From Acanthaster planci (Eukaryota; Echinodermata; Asteroidea; Valvatida; Acanthasteridae), in assembly GCF_001949145.1 (NCBI RefSeq), contig NW_019091370.1:874446-938445 (forward strand): a stretch of 64,000 nucleotides of DNA, read 5' to 3'. Numbering within the stretch: position 1 is the first letter of the stretch; each line of letters opens with the position of its first letter. Position numbers and translations under genes: made by a program. The notes under the pieces are model-generated. The model saw nothing but the letters and a program-made list of their open reading frames with translations, searched no databases and had not been told where the DNA came from. This document shows, one piece after another, positions 48,601 through 61,900 of the stretch.

Positions 48601-49956
48601 GTAAATTGACAGATCGGCAAGGTGTATTACCCTGGCCTGCCGTCCCATCCCCAGCACGAAGTGGCCAAGAAACAGATGTCAGCCTTCGGTGGGATGATTG
48701 CCTTTGAGGTAGCCGATGGGCTTGAAGCCGCAAAGACTCTTGTCGAAGTAAGAATCTAATCGACCTGGAATGGAATATTCCATCAAACATCTCTTGAGCT
48801 CATTCTTGTACCATTGCACGAATGTAAAATTAGAAATAGAAATTACGCATCTGTTTTATGCAAAACCAGAATAAATTCTAAATGAAACTAGCCTGAAAAA
48901 ATGCTTTCTTTGCTTGCAAGTTCAGAGGATGTTCGTTCATCCTAACTACGAAAACAGTACTTCCATTCGAGGATGGAATGGAACTTCTGTTTCTGCGGTG
49001 CGGTCAGGGAGTGCTTCCCGTTCTGTCACTTATCCTGCCGGCACGAATGGAGAGGGGCAAATTGGGTAAAATGTCTACCCTAAGAACACAACATAATAGA
49101 CGCGCCCTCAGTTAGAGTCTATGTCCTAGTCCGACGTAGGCCTATACTGAGAGTCGCAAACACTAGTCAGCTGACTGTCTCCTCCATACGCCTTGTAATG
49201 TTTTCCTTGGCCTGGTTTTCGTGCCTGCTGTCGCTATCCGCTTTCAAGTTGAGCAGAAGCACCCCTCGTGGGTTGAAAAGAGCAATGTATGGAGGGAGTG
49301 TTCATTATGTTGGGTGCGACGCGACTTTATGGCGTGCATTTTATAGTCATTTTTGTGAACCAGCAAATTTAAGTGCAGTTCCCACCAAAAGAGCGTCATT
49401 TACTATTAGGAAAGTTGCGCCCTCTCTTGGTCTAGCTTGGGGCTTATTAAACTCGTTCCTGAAATTGGTATATTTGGCGTTACTTTCAGTCTGTAAAGCT
49501 CATTAACCTAGCTGTGTCTCTGGGCTCCACCGAAAGTCTGATCGAGCACCCGGCGACGATGACCCACGGTCCCTTTCAGATGAGGCCCGAGGACAGACGG
49601 AAAGGAGGAATCTCGGACGGACTCATCAGACTCAGGTATAACTCAAGACATTAATCACGGGGTGGAAGGGACATTAAACAGATCTTTGAGCTATTTCTTA
49701 GATTTCTGATCAAAGCACAGGCTAATTCTAAAACTTACTCTTTCATTTATCGGTGCAGCATTTAGACCCTAAGTTGGGGAGAGGCGTTTTATCCTATGTT
49801 GCCAAAAGAATAGATTTACAACTCTACTTTTCGATTCTTCTTTTTCGATTCTTGGGACGAATATAATAATAATCGTTTTGTCCCATTTTTAGTGTTGGCA
49901 TTGAGAATGTGGACGACCTTATCCGGGATCTGGAACAAGCCCTCGCTAAAGTATGA
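45685..49956 (+). CDS. Cys/Met metabolism PLP enzyme, methionine gamma-lyase-like, copy A
   Basis: Nine exons: 45685-45939, 46387-46545, 46763-46897, 47698-47870, 47986-48097, 48399-48512, 48613-48747, 49490-49635 and 49893-49956; 430 aa. All introns are GT-AG with consistent phases. Visible active-site features are IYSR (Y90, R92, phosphate site from the partner subunit), SSGMG (119-122), Y145 (stacks on PLP), ETPNNP (188-193), VVDSTF with D218 (pyridine nitrogen), HSCTKY with the Schiff-base lysine K243, and LIRLS with R408 (substrate carboxylate). AVSLG (369-373) has Val where cystathionine gamma-lyase has Glu, as in bacterial methionine gamma-lyases. PLP-dependent cleavage of sulfur amino acids is well supported. 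Methionine preference is inferred. The family's usual VDNT is VDST here. A at -3 and G at +4 support the start. Confidence 0.94.
49258..49450 (-). repeat. Dispersed 'ACCAAGAGAGGGCGC' family, copy in copy A intron 8
   Basis: The reverse complement carries GACCAAGAGAGGGCGC, CTGGTTCACAAAAATGAC and TTTTCAACCCACGAGGGG in the family's order. Its inner sequence is the most diverged among the full-length copies. Confidence 0.65.
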
Positions 49957-50052
49957 ATTATTTGATTTGAAAAAGCTTATGCTTGTCGAAATTAAGAGCC
50001 ATATTGCTTTGTTCCCCCTTTCCTTTGTGAGACACTTTTTTCTGATGGTTTA

Positions 50053-50058
50053 ATTAAA
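50053..50058 (+). promoter_or_regulatory. Probable poly(A) signal of copy A
   Basis: ATTAAA lies 97 nt after the copy A stop and is the first recognisable variant signal. Confidence 0.4.
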
Positions 50059-50293
50059 ATACCATTTTGCATGGATTCCATTTTTCAGGCAAAAGCCTAA
50101 TTTCCGCGGTTTTTTTCATATAAAACACCAGGCTAATTTCAGACCTTAAGAACCAAATTTATCTGAGCGGCTTTTCAAGATGACGCTTACACTATTAGAA
50201 CTGCCAAGTGTTATCCAAATTTTACAAAAACACAAACATCCTTATATTTGATTAGTGTCGTCTCAAAGATCTTGGTATTTTGTAAGTTGAAGA

Positions 50294-50371
50294 GATAGGA
50301 GCTAGCTATGGCATAGGGGATAGGAGCTAGCTATGGCATAGGGGATAGGAGCTATATAGCTATGGCATAGG
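50294..50371 (+). repeat. 25-bp tandem triplicate
   Basis: GATAGGAGCTAGCTATGG followed by CATAGGG occurs three times head to tail. The third unit carries a small insertion (GCTATATAGC). The unit holds the palindrome TAGCTA. Confidence 0.9.
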
Positions 50372-52978
50372 CCTATTTTACATTTTTTTGCATCTTCTCT
50401 TGTAAAGCCATCAAGACGTGATTGAATGATTTTCATGTATATTTCATGGACCTATAATCACTTTAAATTTAATAACATATAAATAACAAGATAAAGAGAG
50501 ATATTAGAAGCTTTATTCGTTTCAATTAAGTTCACGTTAAATATAACCTGTCAGTCAAGACTACTGACCAACAATGAGACTTATCGTATCAGACTTGTTG
50601 GCCGAGATCGGGCCGCTTGTTCTCGTATGTTCACGAACAGCTCGATTTGTTGTTCGTGGGTTGGCCGCTCAAACGCCGGGAACAAACAACCGGTTACCGA
50701 TGGTAGTTAGTGACAAGCAACATGCAACATGGTGGCGTCCATGTAGGCTATGTTATTCGAGAGTTAATGTTTGGATGGGCTGAATTCTTTTCTATATAAA
50801 CAGGAACATTCATTTCTGTGTTTGGGAAAATAATCAATGTTAATTTTGCAAAACTTCGCATTGTCTATGTCGCTTTGGAAGCCATCTCTCAACTTTTTGC
50901 AGCTGTTCAAAAATCTAAATCTCACGAGTTTTTCCGTGTGTTCCTGTAAAACCCTGACGAGGAGGTGGTGTGTGATCCTGTTCCGAGAACAGTGTTCTTG
51001 AGTCGTGTTCCCGTCGTTCGAGCGCGAGAACAAGAAACCCGTGTCAACAACAGGCCGCCCGAACTCGACCGTTGTTTAATATTTCCGCGACACATAGTTT
51101 CTTAATAACTTAATATGTTTTATTTGTTCGTTCGCACATTTCTTTAAGTCTACTTGCTTGTTGTCTTCCAGCCATTTCAGCAGCTCAAAGGAGCGGTTCT
51201 TTGACTAAAAGTAGTTCATATAAACATGGGCGTCTATCGGTGTGGGACGGGGGACATCCCCCCTCTTTCTGGGGGGGGGGGGCGGATACTATATCAATTA
51301 TCCCCCACACACTTTTTTCGTAAAACCTAAATGAAAATGTATAGCTTGCAAAAGCATTTGTTAAAAAAAAATGGCCCAGACCCCACGCTGCCCAGAGCTT
51401 CGCGTTTCATTCTTCGCATTTTTGTTCTAATCAGGGCTATGTCCCCCCCCCCTTTTCAAAACGGATTGACGCTGCGTCCTTGCATATAAAAACCTGCTTC
51501 ACCTTGTCTTGTTTGTCAGCGTCCATTATTCTTGTGCCGTCTTGGCCCGCCCTAAAAGGAAAACAGAGCTCGTCTCGAGTAGAAATAACAAAACTCAATA
51601 GAAAATATTATTATTCTCGATCAGATAGCTGTTTTCGCGTCCTTCATGATTAGATTAAGTTTTGGTGTGAGAGTAGCCCGTGGTCAAAGAGCCATTGGGT
51701 CAGTCAGTACTTAGTTGGCCAGTCCCAAACGGTAGAGGACGCTCGAACTCATTCGCATGCACTGGGTATGGATGGACTGGACTCGACATCGACAGCCTGC
51801 ACGGTGTACTGTGCTGTGTTAATGTTCAACGTTGGTTGGCGTTTGTGGAACACAGACGAATTTTGCTGTCACGAATTATTTCGTAAGTATATGCCGATTA
51901 CAGGTTTTGCTTTCAATAATTAGACCATAGGTGTAGTGTTAGCTAATATCATGAAAATATTTGTCATCAGGTCATGGCTCGAGCTAAGTTTGTTCGCGAT
52001 CTGCACGTACGTCCGTGTCGCGGTCGACGGGCCATTGATTGCATCATCTGATCATTTTGCACTCTCTCGAAGCATGGAGGAATCCTCCATGCCTGAAGTA
52101 GGCCTAGGCCAGTGATCTTTCCTACAAATTATCTGAACGTGCTGCTGTGATCTAGCCTTGGTCAACTTGTACACGTCCCACGACTCTTTACTTCTACTGA
52201 CACGACTGCAGAAGGCATCCTGTGTGCCTTCAACTTGTGATACCAATTACCATTTTCACTTGTCTGGAGGTCGTATGACCACCACCAGAGACCAGTTTTC
52301 AAGGGAATAAGGGCTTTTCTTTAGGGCCTAATTTGAAACATACAAACAAATGCAAGACATCAACTAATGTCCTAATCACCTTCCCTAAGTCACAGGCAAT
52401 TTGAAAACAACTATCAAAACTTGATGACCTTCACAGCTTTAGCTTAATGGAGTGATCTTCAATGCTCTCACAAACGTGCCACTCATCACTGATCGTGACC
52501 TATTGTTGAGTGTTGAAGTGAGGCACATGTAAGGTAGTTTTACTGAATGGAGTGTTAGTATTCCTCGTTTTGATTTAGTGTGACCAATCCCGTCCAAAAT
52601 CGAAAAAGAAGAATACTGACACACCACTCAGTAGAGTTACATGTACGGTGTCCAAGTGAAGCCATGCATGAAATAAATGTTTGCAACCTTGCAGCGCATC
52701 TTGTGTGACTTTGTTTTATCCTTAAAGCTAACATTACTAAGGCATTTTGAATCCAAAAGTTCCAAATTTTTGGAGCCCACTGAACGAGTTTGGCCCATGA
52801 ATATTTGGCTCCACATGCATCCTTGCTTCTGATGAAGCTAGCATTAAGTTATGTTACTTTTATTTTGTAAATGTATTTGAAGTTTTTCCTTCCGTAACTG
52901 CAACTTTTCTGCATCAATTGCATTGCGCTTGTTTGTGTGCATTGCAGATTGGCCTCTAAGCCGCATCCTGAATCAAAG

Positions 52979-55900
52979 ATGGGAGATACTCCCAAGCCAC
53001 GTCGAGTTCCCTCCGGCGTCCAAGATGCGGGTGGAGTCAAGGACCCAAACACAGAGCTGCGTCGGGATGAGGAGATACATCAGTTTGACTCCAAGACAAG
53101 CCTCGAGACTCGAGCTGTCTGCTCCTTGCCCAGGCTGAAGGGCCGTGAGTTGACCACGCCCCTCGTACCATCCATCAGTGTTGCCTCGACATTCCGCATC
53201 AATAAAGTTGATGAGTTCATGGATTGTTTGAGGGTGAGTTTCCAGATCAATTTCACGTACATTCATGGCATTGTTTACAGTTCATCAGAAAATTGCTGCA
53301 GAAACTGCAGATTGTAAAAGTATTCGATTTGTAAGTGTGACATCACTTTAAACCACACCCACTACATGTAGAGTTACATGGAACAATGGAACCAGATGTT
53401 CACATTCAACTTCAGCATTTGTCTAATGGGTGTCTGTCTGCATGTATGACAGAGCCACGAGCTGAATACTGTACACCATTCATATACATGTATAATCCGT
53501 GTTTGAGCCAATGTGGCATTGCCGTTAAGTTGTGCTAGTCAAATAAAGGACTTGTTTTACATGCAGCTACACAGATGGGTAAATGTTTTTCATTAGTCCA
53601 CTTGGTTGAGTGATGTGAATTCCAGAGAAATTCATCTTTTGCCAGATTTTGACATTTCTCATGTTGCTTCATCAGTGCTTGAGGCGATGTGACTGTATCC
53701 GTCTTACAATGTTGCCTTTTTTACAAAGTATTTAAGACCTGAGACACTTCTGAATTTCCTCTTTTGTTCTTTATTTTCATCACTAATGAGCTCAGCAACA
53801 CGACAATCATGTTATCATTTATTCTCGCAACTGGGTTATTCTATGAATTTAGGGTAGGGCTGAGTCAATTTGAGTAATGTACTATTTGAATATTCGACCT
53901 TCAATTTCATCGAATATCTGAATATTCGGACATACCAACCGGCAGATTGTTGATGAACAAATGATATATAAAATCAGTTACAATAACACACACAGTTGTA
54001 CATTATAATCACTAAGATAGCTTCTCACATCTAGGAGTATCTCCAGCCAAGATTTAGCAAGATTTAAGAGACGAGCAATACTTCTTGCCCTGTTGAAAAT
54101 TTCTCCCTTCCTTTTCATGAATTTTGCATTCGAATATTCAATTTTGGAAAACGGTATTCTATTATTTGATAATCCATTTAAATATTCAGATATTAGGCAT
54201 ATTTTTGGATATTTTTGTGTCCCTGGTACATCTGACCTTTGTTACTTGACATGGAAATATCACCGAAATTGATTTCAAACTATTACTATTTGTTTGGCAG
54301 GTAATTTGCATTAATTCATCACTCTTTGAAATTAGAACAGGTGTTCTGAACTTACAAAATCATGTGTCAGATTTGACAGATTTTATTTATAGATTTTATA
54401 GATTTTACAGAATTTATAGATTTACCCAACTCAGCATTTCTTTTGTTCCATCCAGTGTCAGAAAGTCGTATCAGTGTTATTTAAATTGATTTTTTTGCCA
54501 AAAAAAGGTCAAGTTTGAAAGTTTCCTTTTTAGCATAGTAGAGATTATTGTCAGTTGGTTCCAGAGGAAGTTATATGATACTGAACACAAGTTGCTGGTC
54601 ATCGTATAAATTGCTCTCTTTGATTGTTTTCTCAAAGCGAAAGAACTTTGGACATGCATTTCTCCCCATGGCCAAATATCAACATAACCGACAAACAAAT
54701 AAATAAATGACAGATAAGTATCGCGTGACAATTGGGCTAGCATGTAATCTTTAATCTTCTTTTGGACTAAGCGTCTGGATCACTGTGACATTTCTTCTAA
54801 AATGACCCTTGCTCTTGTTGACACTCCAATGCACTCCAATATTCCACAGAGAGAAAGTGGCTATGGCCCTCAACAAGGCCACACCACTTCAATGGAGAAA
54901 CTGCATACACTTCAAAGAATTACTGGTAACTGGAGGTCAAGTTGGTCCAGTACCCAGTTACCACAGTGTTATATAAGCAAAGCCAAATGCCTCAATCCTC
55001 TGGAGTACACTGGAGTTTACTTCTATTGGTCGGGCAGTAAAATCATTCCACTGGTAATGCAAAGAATCCTCCAATGCACATCGGCTGCAGTGCATTGGCA
55101 GGTACTACTGACTTGCAGTAAATTGCTCTCATATAAACCAGAAAACAAAAAGTACCTCCTCTTAAAAACATAGATAATCTATGGCATGACAATCCATTTA
55201 GATTTGGTTCTGTTCAGAATGAATCAGTCTTAAAGTTTGAAGGAGTTTTTCCCCATGTTGTGGCTTCACATTTTTTCTGGGTCAGGATTTGTCAGTGACT
55301 TGACAGATAAAACCCTGGCCTATTGTGTGCTTTTTAAAGAGCTCCATGCAGCACACCGTATCGCGTGACCTGAAGGGACGGGTATTCAATAGAAACCCAA
55401 TTTAGCTGTGTTTGCAGAGCGATGCACAAAACACTATACATTCTGCGTCGGGGTGCACCCGTAGTCCTTCAAAAATCCACCAACTGCTGTCATGGAAAAA
55501 TTGAATACAGTCTCATTAGTCCTGCAAAATATATAATGTATTATTTCTTGTTCTTGAAGGGGTGACTGCTTCCCCAATCCTTCATAATCCTCCGGCAATT
55601 CCTGTCATTATGTTGAGGCAGTGTGAATGGCATCCCGGAGCAATGAAGATAATTTCACATATAATCTGGGCATGAATTAATGCATGGCTGAGCATATATA
55701 CAAAGCAAGGTCTAGCCCACAAGCGTGGCGCAACGCATTCTGCGCAATCAGCCAGACGTTTTCTGCCTTTCAGCCTCAATCCTCCAGAATTCTCCAGTTG
55801 CTGGGAATTTTGGAAGATTGAGGAACGGCAGGGTTAGAGTAAGGTTCAGTATTTGCTCAGTGAAGCGGGGCAATTTTTTTTGTGCAAAGCAAAAATGAGC

Positions 55901-58900
55901 GGGGTACCAGTCTCAGATAATAGACTTTTGAAAGCAGTTTGGCTGGTGACCTCTTTGATTGCTTACCCCCAGGTTTTACATGTACCTCTGCAGAATTACC
56001 TAAGGAAAAAGCTCTCCAGTCTCAGCCTGAATATTTAGAGAGAGTACAAAAAAGACCAAATCTGACCCCCCAAAGTAAATTTAAAAATGAAAAATGAAAA
56101 AAATTAAAATTTATACAAAATTAAAACAATAAAAGTGGAAAAATATTTGTATCAGAAGTGTTTCTAATTACTTTGGAATACATGTCTGGATTTGACATTA
56201 CAGGACGGCTACATTTACAGCCGACTGGCAAATCACTCCTGCGAGTCCGCTGCCCACGCTATCAATTCCCTAGAGGGCGGTGTTGGCACGCTAGTCTTCT
56301 CCAGCGGTATAGGGGCGATCACAACCACACTGCTTGCCCTTCTGAAGAGCGGGGACCATGTGGTATGGTAATATTGCTGTAACGACCTTTAAAATTTTCA
56401 TCTCATCAATTTTTATCATATTTTGGTAAAGTTCAATCGTAAAGTTTAAGTCATAATCTTAAATGCCGACCTTCAAAGTGCAGTAATCTTTCACACAGCT
56501 TCTGGTTATGACATAATCAGATTGCGGACCCCTTTGTAGGGTCTCAGGTGACTTTTGAGCCTCCCCTTAAAAGTGTAATGCCACTTGGACTTCATGAGAG
56601 CTCTCTTCACCTCCTTATGACGTTGATTCATTAACTTGAAATGCCATACATTTATACTTGCAGAACTTGTTTCTCTGTCCATGGATATCAAATCATGTCA
56701 AATGTTGATTTTCAGAATAAAAATTTCGGCCTTGAGTGAAGCGGTCGAGGCATCAGAGTCTTGCAAGGAGTGAAGAATTGAAATTCAGTGAATTTTAGCT
56801 TAGACTGCACCTTCATGGAGAGTAATGAATGATTAGAAGACTAGTATTGATTCTTACCTTTTGCCAGGGCTTAGAATCCTTTATAATCCGCTGTCTTGTG
56901 GGAACTCATTAGAAACGGTCATTAAACGCTGTGTAAAGTTACAGTGGCTGGGTTCTGCCTTCCTCAACTCTACAAAAATCCTCCAAAGGTGTTGCATTTT
57001 CAAGGATCTGGGTAAACTAGAGTGAGTGACAATTACAGTTGCTTATTTTTGGTGATATTTACCTGAATCAATGTTCAGGATTCCTTCAGTAATAGAAAAT
57101 CCTGAAAAATTCTTGGGAAAAAAGTTTCCTGGAAAGGCATGGAAATACGGCATTTCACAACAGTGTGCCTCCAAGAGTTCGCAACTGGTTAGCCAATCAC
57201 AGTGCAGGAAATCTGTCCTCCCAATGCGCATTTAGAAAGGGTCGACAGATGTCTTACATTGTGATTGGTCAACGTGTTGCAAACTATTGGAGATGGCACT
57301 ATTGTGAATCGCCTGTATTGTCATATATTAGTCCGAGAAAGTCCTGGAAATGTCATAAAGTTTTGTTTGTAGATTTCTTTGGAAACCTTGTTTTTTGGGC
57401 TGTTTCCATTGGCTTTGTATTTTTGCTCAACCTCCATCCCAGATTGCTCCAAATTCTGCCTATTCTGGAACATATGTCTTGATGAAGACCATGCTTCCAA
57501 ATTACGGGGTTGAGGTGACGTTCATTGAAGCCTGTAACATTGAGGAGTATAAAAAGGCCATAAAACCCAACACTAAGGTAAAAATCCCTCGCAATACAGT
57601 AAGTTGTAAATATTTGATAGAAAGATATTTTCTTTTTGGTCAAAGTATTTTATTTCGTACATTGGCTATTTGAATGGGAAATTTGTTTCGATTTTCTGCC
57701 TTGTTATGTTAAAGCAGTGAAATATATTTTCCTCAGCTAAATTGGCTTAAAAGCTTTATGAGTGTAGTATCCGTTCCAAAACTAAAAAGTCAAGTAGCAG
57801 GAATTTCAAAATGTCATGATTTTCTTAACAAGATTTATAAAAACAAACACTTTTTAAAATTCTTACAATAGCTCAAGTACGAATTGTGCATTCGAAGTGG
57901 AAGATATTCTTCAAGCCTTGCTCTCCTTTCTGCTTTGCTCCATACTAAGTTGAATCTATTACAATCCAATAACTAGAACAGAAAGATCTATCAATGGGAC
58001 AAAATTCAAGAGATTTTTCCTATTGTAATTAAGCTCTCTGGTATGTTCTTGATTCTAAGGTGATATTTTAAACCACTTAAGATGAAATTTCAAACATGCT
58101 CCGAGAAACAAATGACATACTTTTTGACCGTTTTCCTCAGATTTTTTACGGTGAAACACCCTGTAATCCGTGTTTGGCTGTTCTGGACTTGAAGGCCTTT
58201 GCTGATGTGGCCAAGACCGTGCCGACGGCTATCAGCATGGTCGACTCCACATTTGGCTCCCCCTATCTGCAACGCCCTCTTGATTTAGGGGTAGACATTT
58301 CAATTCACAGTTGGTAAGGAGCAGACTTGGTTGACAGTGTCTTCATTTGATCTGTTCTTCTTCAGATCTTCTAGATCTATTCCCAGTAGAAAGATAAATG
58401 AAATGCGTCAACCAGGACAGGTTAGAAGTAGAAAAGTGAGAAACATGCACGGCAATAGTGGCAGCATCGAGCTGTATACTCCCCAGGGAGCTGAAATGGT
58501 ATTTGGAATGTTTCATAGGCCCAGTGAACAGGGGTAATAATGGATACAGCGCTTTAATCTGTGTTAAAGGTGCTTTATAAATAACTATATTATTATCATT
58601 ATTATTTAGTATTTCAACATCAGGCATTGATAATAAGAAAGTAGAATACATGCGTCGATGGCTCAAAAAGTTACATTTTCTGATTTTTACGAGCTGCCTT
58701 TAAAGGTAAGCTGGAAATCTTTAAACCATTCATTAATCTTGTTACATGAAGTCAAAATCAAGTGAAATAACTAGTAAAAGCTTTTTTGTTTTGCTTATCA
58801 TGCTTCTATGAAAATAATATGTACAAAAAATTGGTCTACTCTTTTTTACATTGTGTCGCCTAAGTTACTTCAGACGGCAACTTTTGTTATATGACACTAA

Positions 58901-61900
58901 ACACAGTACGGGGAGCCAGTCACATCCGTAGTGTTTCCCCAATCGTTATAAGTTCTATTTGGGTTTCAACCCAAGAAAATATTTGACACATGATTAAGCA
59001 TTAAGCTTGAATGAAACAGTAGAGTACTTCATGTTCCTACCAAGTAATTCCCTTGTGCTGTCAAAAATGAACGGAAGAAAATCTACCTGTCACTTTAGAT
59101 ATTGAAATGGGGCCAGTGTTTTTTTCCAAATAGACATCACACTGTGTTTTCAAGCCAGTTCTAACCTCCATTCAGATACATTAATGTCGGAGCCAGCAGG
59201 AATACATTGTGAGCATGACTGGAACTTACTGGTCCCTTAAGTGTGCTTGGTATCATATGCACCATTGCAGAATGCACAAGGTAAATGTACTCTACAGCCA
59301 ACATTCCCCAATTTCTTTGAGGCCAAAGGGGCCAGATGGGAATTTGTTATTTCGAGGAAGAGGGGCATTTGAAAATTTGCGAGATCATCAGAAAAGCAGA
59401 TGAGGGTGGGCAGGGTGGACGAATGATATATTTTGTGCATGCCTAACTGTGCACCTGGGCAGCCATGTGGGATAATTACAAAAGCAGCGGGTAAGGGCTA
59501 TTCCTTGAGTGGGAGGTGGAGCAAGTGTTTTTCACCTCTTTGAAGACACAGGATGATCCAATTCTGGCCCAAACAATCTGAACAGAAGATCTGTTCTGAA
59601 CTGGCCGCAGCTGTCATCCAGTTTTGAAGATTTTATCTTTATATAGTCTGTTACGAAAAATGTTAAAGACTTTGTCACAGTGCAGATTATGATGGGATAC
59701 ATTCAGTTTGTCACCTGTTCCTTTCACTTTTTGGCAGCACCAAATATCTCGGAGGTCACAGCGATATTGTCGCCGGATCCGTGAGTACCAAGGATGAAGA
59801 GATTCTCTATGGTGTCGGCGAGTTCCAGAAACAGACAGGGAGTTGTCTGGTAATGAGCGACTCCTGTACTTTTGCAGTTTTCGTAGCACTCCCGAGACGT
59901 GATATCTGACCATTTATTTTCTTTGATTTCTTGTCACCATAGTTCGGCACTAATTGGACCATTAATTGACTAAGGATAATGCTGTCCTACATTGTTTCTC
60001 AGAGAGGACTGAGTTATTCATTTTATACACACTTATGATTGAAGATCAGGAAACAAAGATAACAGGAGTTTGTGAGACATTCATCACTTGTTTGTAGCTC
60101 AGTTTGGTAAGATAGCCCATACTGTAAAAGGTTGTGTTGTTAATTTCTTTTACGTTCAGAGAAGAGTCCCCTAGCAAGGTTACAGCGTCTCAACTCAATG
60201 TTTCTAATGTTAATTTTCCAGTCTCCGTTTGATGGTTTCCTGTTGCTGCGTGGGGTGCGCACACTGCCGTTGAGGATGGAAAAACACAGCCAGAATGGGA
60301 TGAAGATTGCGCAATATCTTGAGCAACATCCCAAGGTACTCAGATCTCATACCCAATTCCTGTGAGTTTGGTGCTATGATGCTACTCATGTTTACTCAAC
60401 TAACACAGATCCAGGTCTTGCGCTCGGGGGAACGCAAATGGTCAATTTTGCTAGGTACCCAAGGTATATATTGTGCTTAGGTTGCCAGGGAAGAGCATAC
60501 TGGTACTCGCCAAATGATTGCCACTACAGCTTGCCCCTTTAGGCCAAAAAAGTCTCCGGTTTCTGGTCACCGTGCGTGTCACCATAGACCTGCGTGTTGG
60601 CAAAATAAAGAATTTTTTTATTTTGCATAAAACGATTTCCAAAAGCCCCCAAACTTACTTGATCGGCAGGAATTCTGCTACTGCGTAACTTTAACATGTT
60701 TTCAATGGGTGGGATTGAGTTATATGTACGGTGAAGGAGTCCACTTAGGCCTCCACACATTTCAGTCGGGCACTCTTATCAGATGACGTCATTCGTGTAT
60801 CTTTACATGAAGGCCTGGTCCGAATCGGCTACGGCTTAATATTACGCATGATTCTCTGGGAACTGGCTGTGGATGCTGCCAAATACTCAGTGTAATTTCC
60901 GGCCGTAGCCAATTGATTCGGACCCATCAGGCCCACATCTGTGAACCAGACAAACGAAGTGGTCTTAGCGTCCTGCGTAAGTATGCAAATTTAAAACGCT
61001 TTTAAGCAACAAACCATGAGGGGCCAGTCTATTTCCGTGTCGGTGAGGCAGTGGCGGCACATACGCATGCAGTACATGCAGTGGCAATGGACGTCGCGTT
61101 ATGACAACCATACATGTAACAACTCATGCATCGTCACTTGCCAAGAACAAAGGTAGATTAGAGTGGGAGGAGATTTTATTTTCTGAGCTGAATTTTTTCG
61201 CCAGTATTTTATATGCAACTTGTTTCTTGTAAGCTAAAACAGAAAACAATGTGTACAGTGTATCATTTACCTGATGAGAATTTCATTTTCGTTTTGACCC
61301 TGGCGCAGAACTGCTTTCATTTCTTTTTTTTCACAGGCTATTTGACGTGCAACTTGTTTCCTCTAAGTTAAAGCAGAAAACAATTGCAAAGAATGTCATA
61401 TACTGCTACCTCATGAGAATTTCATTTAATACTGGAAACTGGAGCTGAACATTTATTTTTCACATTTAATCTTTCCATGGTTGTGCTACTGTATTTTAAC
61501 AAGCTCAATTAAGCCAAGAATAGAAGCCTCTTGTTTGAGTGAGATGACTGAAACAGTGGTATACTGTTTCAAAACAGTAATGGATTACCTTGGAAAAATG
61601 CAAAGCTGAAAAATGATGGCAATTCCCAGCAGTAGGTCCGTTGTTCCAAGTACAGTCTTTTGTTACACGGACCAGCTCTTTTGTCCGAAACCGGGCACTC
61701 CGGCTCTGCTGTAAACCCACAGTGCCCGCAACTGGGCACCCCAGCACAAAGTGGTTAATCCGCAGGGAGAAGTGATTCATCTAGGTTTTTACGTGGGTTG
61801 TTTCCACTGACCATGTTTTTAGTTAACTCTCCATCTTCCTATCCTCACAGGTCAGCAAGGTGTATTACCCTGGCCTGCCGTCCCATCCCCAGCATGAGAT

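Larger units (their letters stand above)
49957..52978 (+). other. Spacer between the tandem PLP-lyase genes
   Basis: Holds a probable ATTAAA poly(A) signal for copy A (50053-50058), a 25-bp triplicate (50294-50371), poly-G and poly-C tracts (near 51270 and 51450), and a likely 3' splice acceptor TGTGTGCATTGCAG ending at 52947, 31 nt before the copy B start. This implies an unlocated non-coding first exon of copy B in the spacer. No other gene is supported. Confidence 0.6.
53234..56203 (+). other. Copy B intron 1
   Basis: A 3-kb intron. It contains a degraded repeat copy (53325-53470), an AT-rich segment with GAATATTCG words in both orientations (about 53880-54200), TTTATAGAT low-complexity sequence near 54390 and the second copy of the GGAGGATT repeat (55450-55838). 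Confidence 0.7.

Noticed and set aside
50574-51070. Possible inverted element with GGCCGCTTGTTCTCG and GCGAGAACAAG ends
   Set aside because: The complementarity is short and interrupted, and no second copy was seen.
54802-55173. 123-aa ORF in lyase B intron 1
   Set aside because: The region contains repeated TGGAGTACACTGGAG-like words and no domain. It lies within a normal intron.
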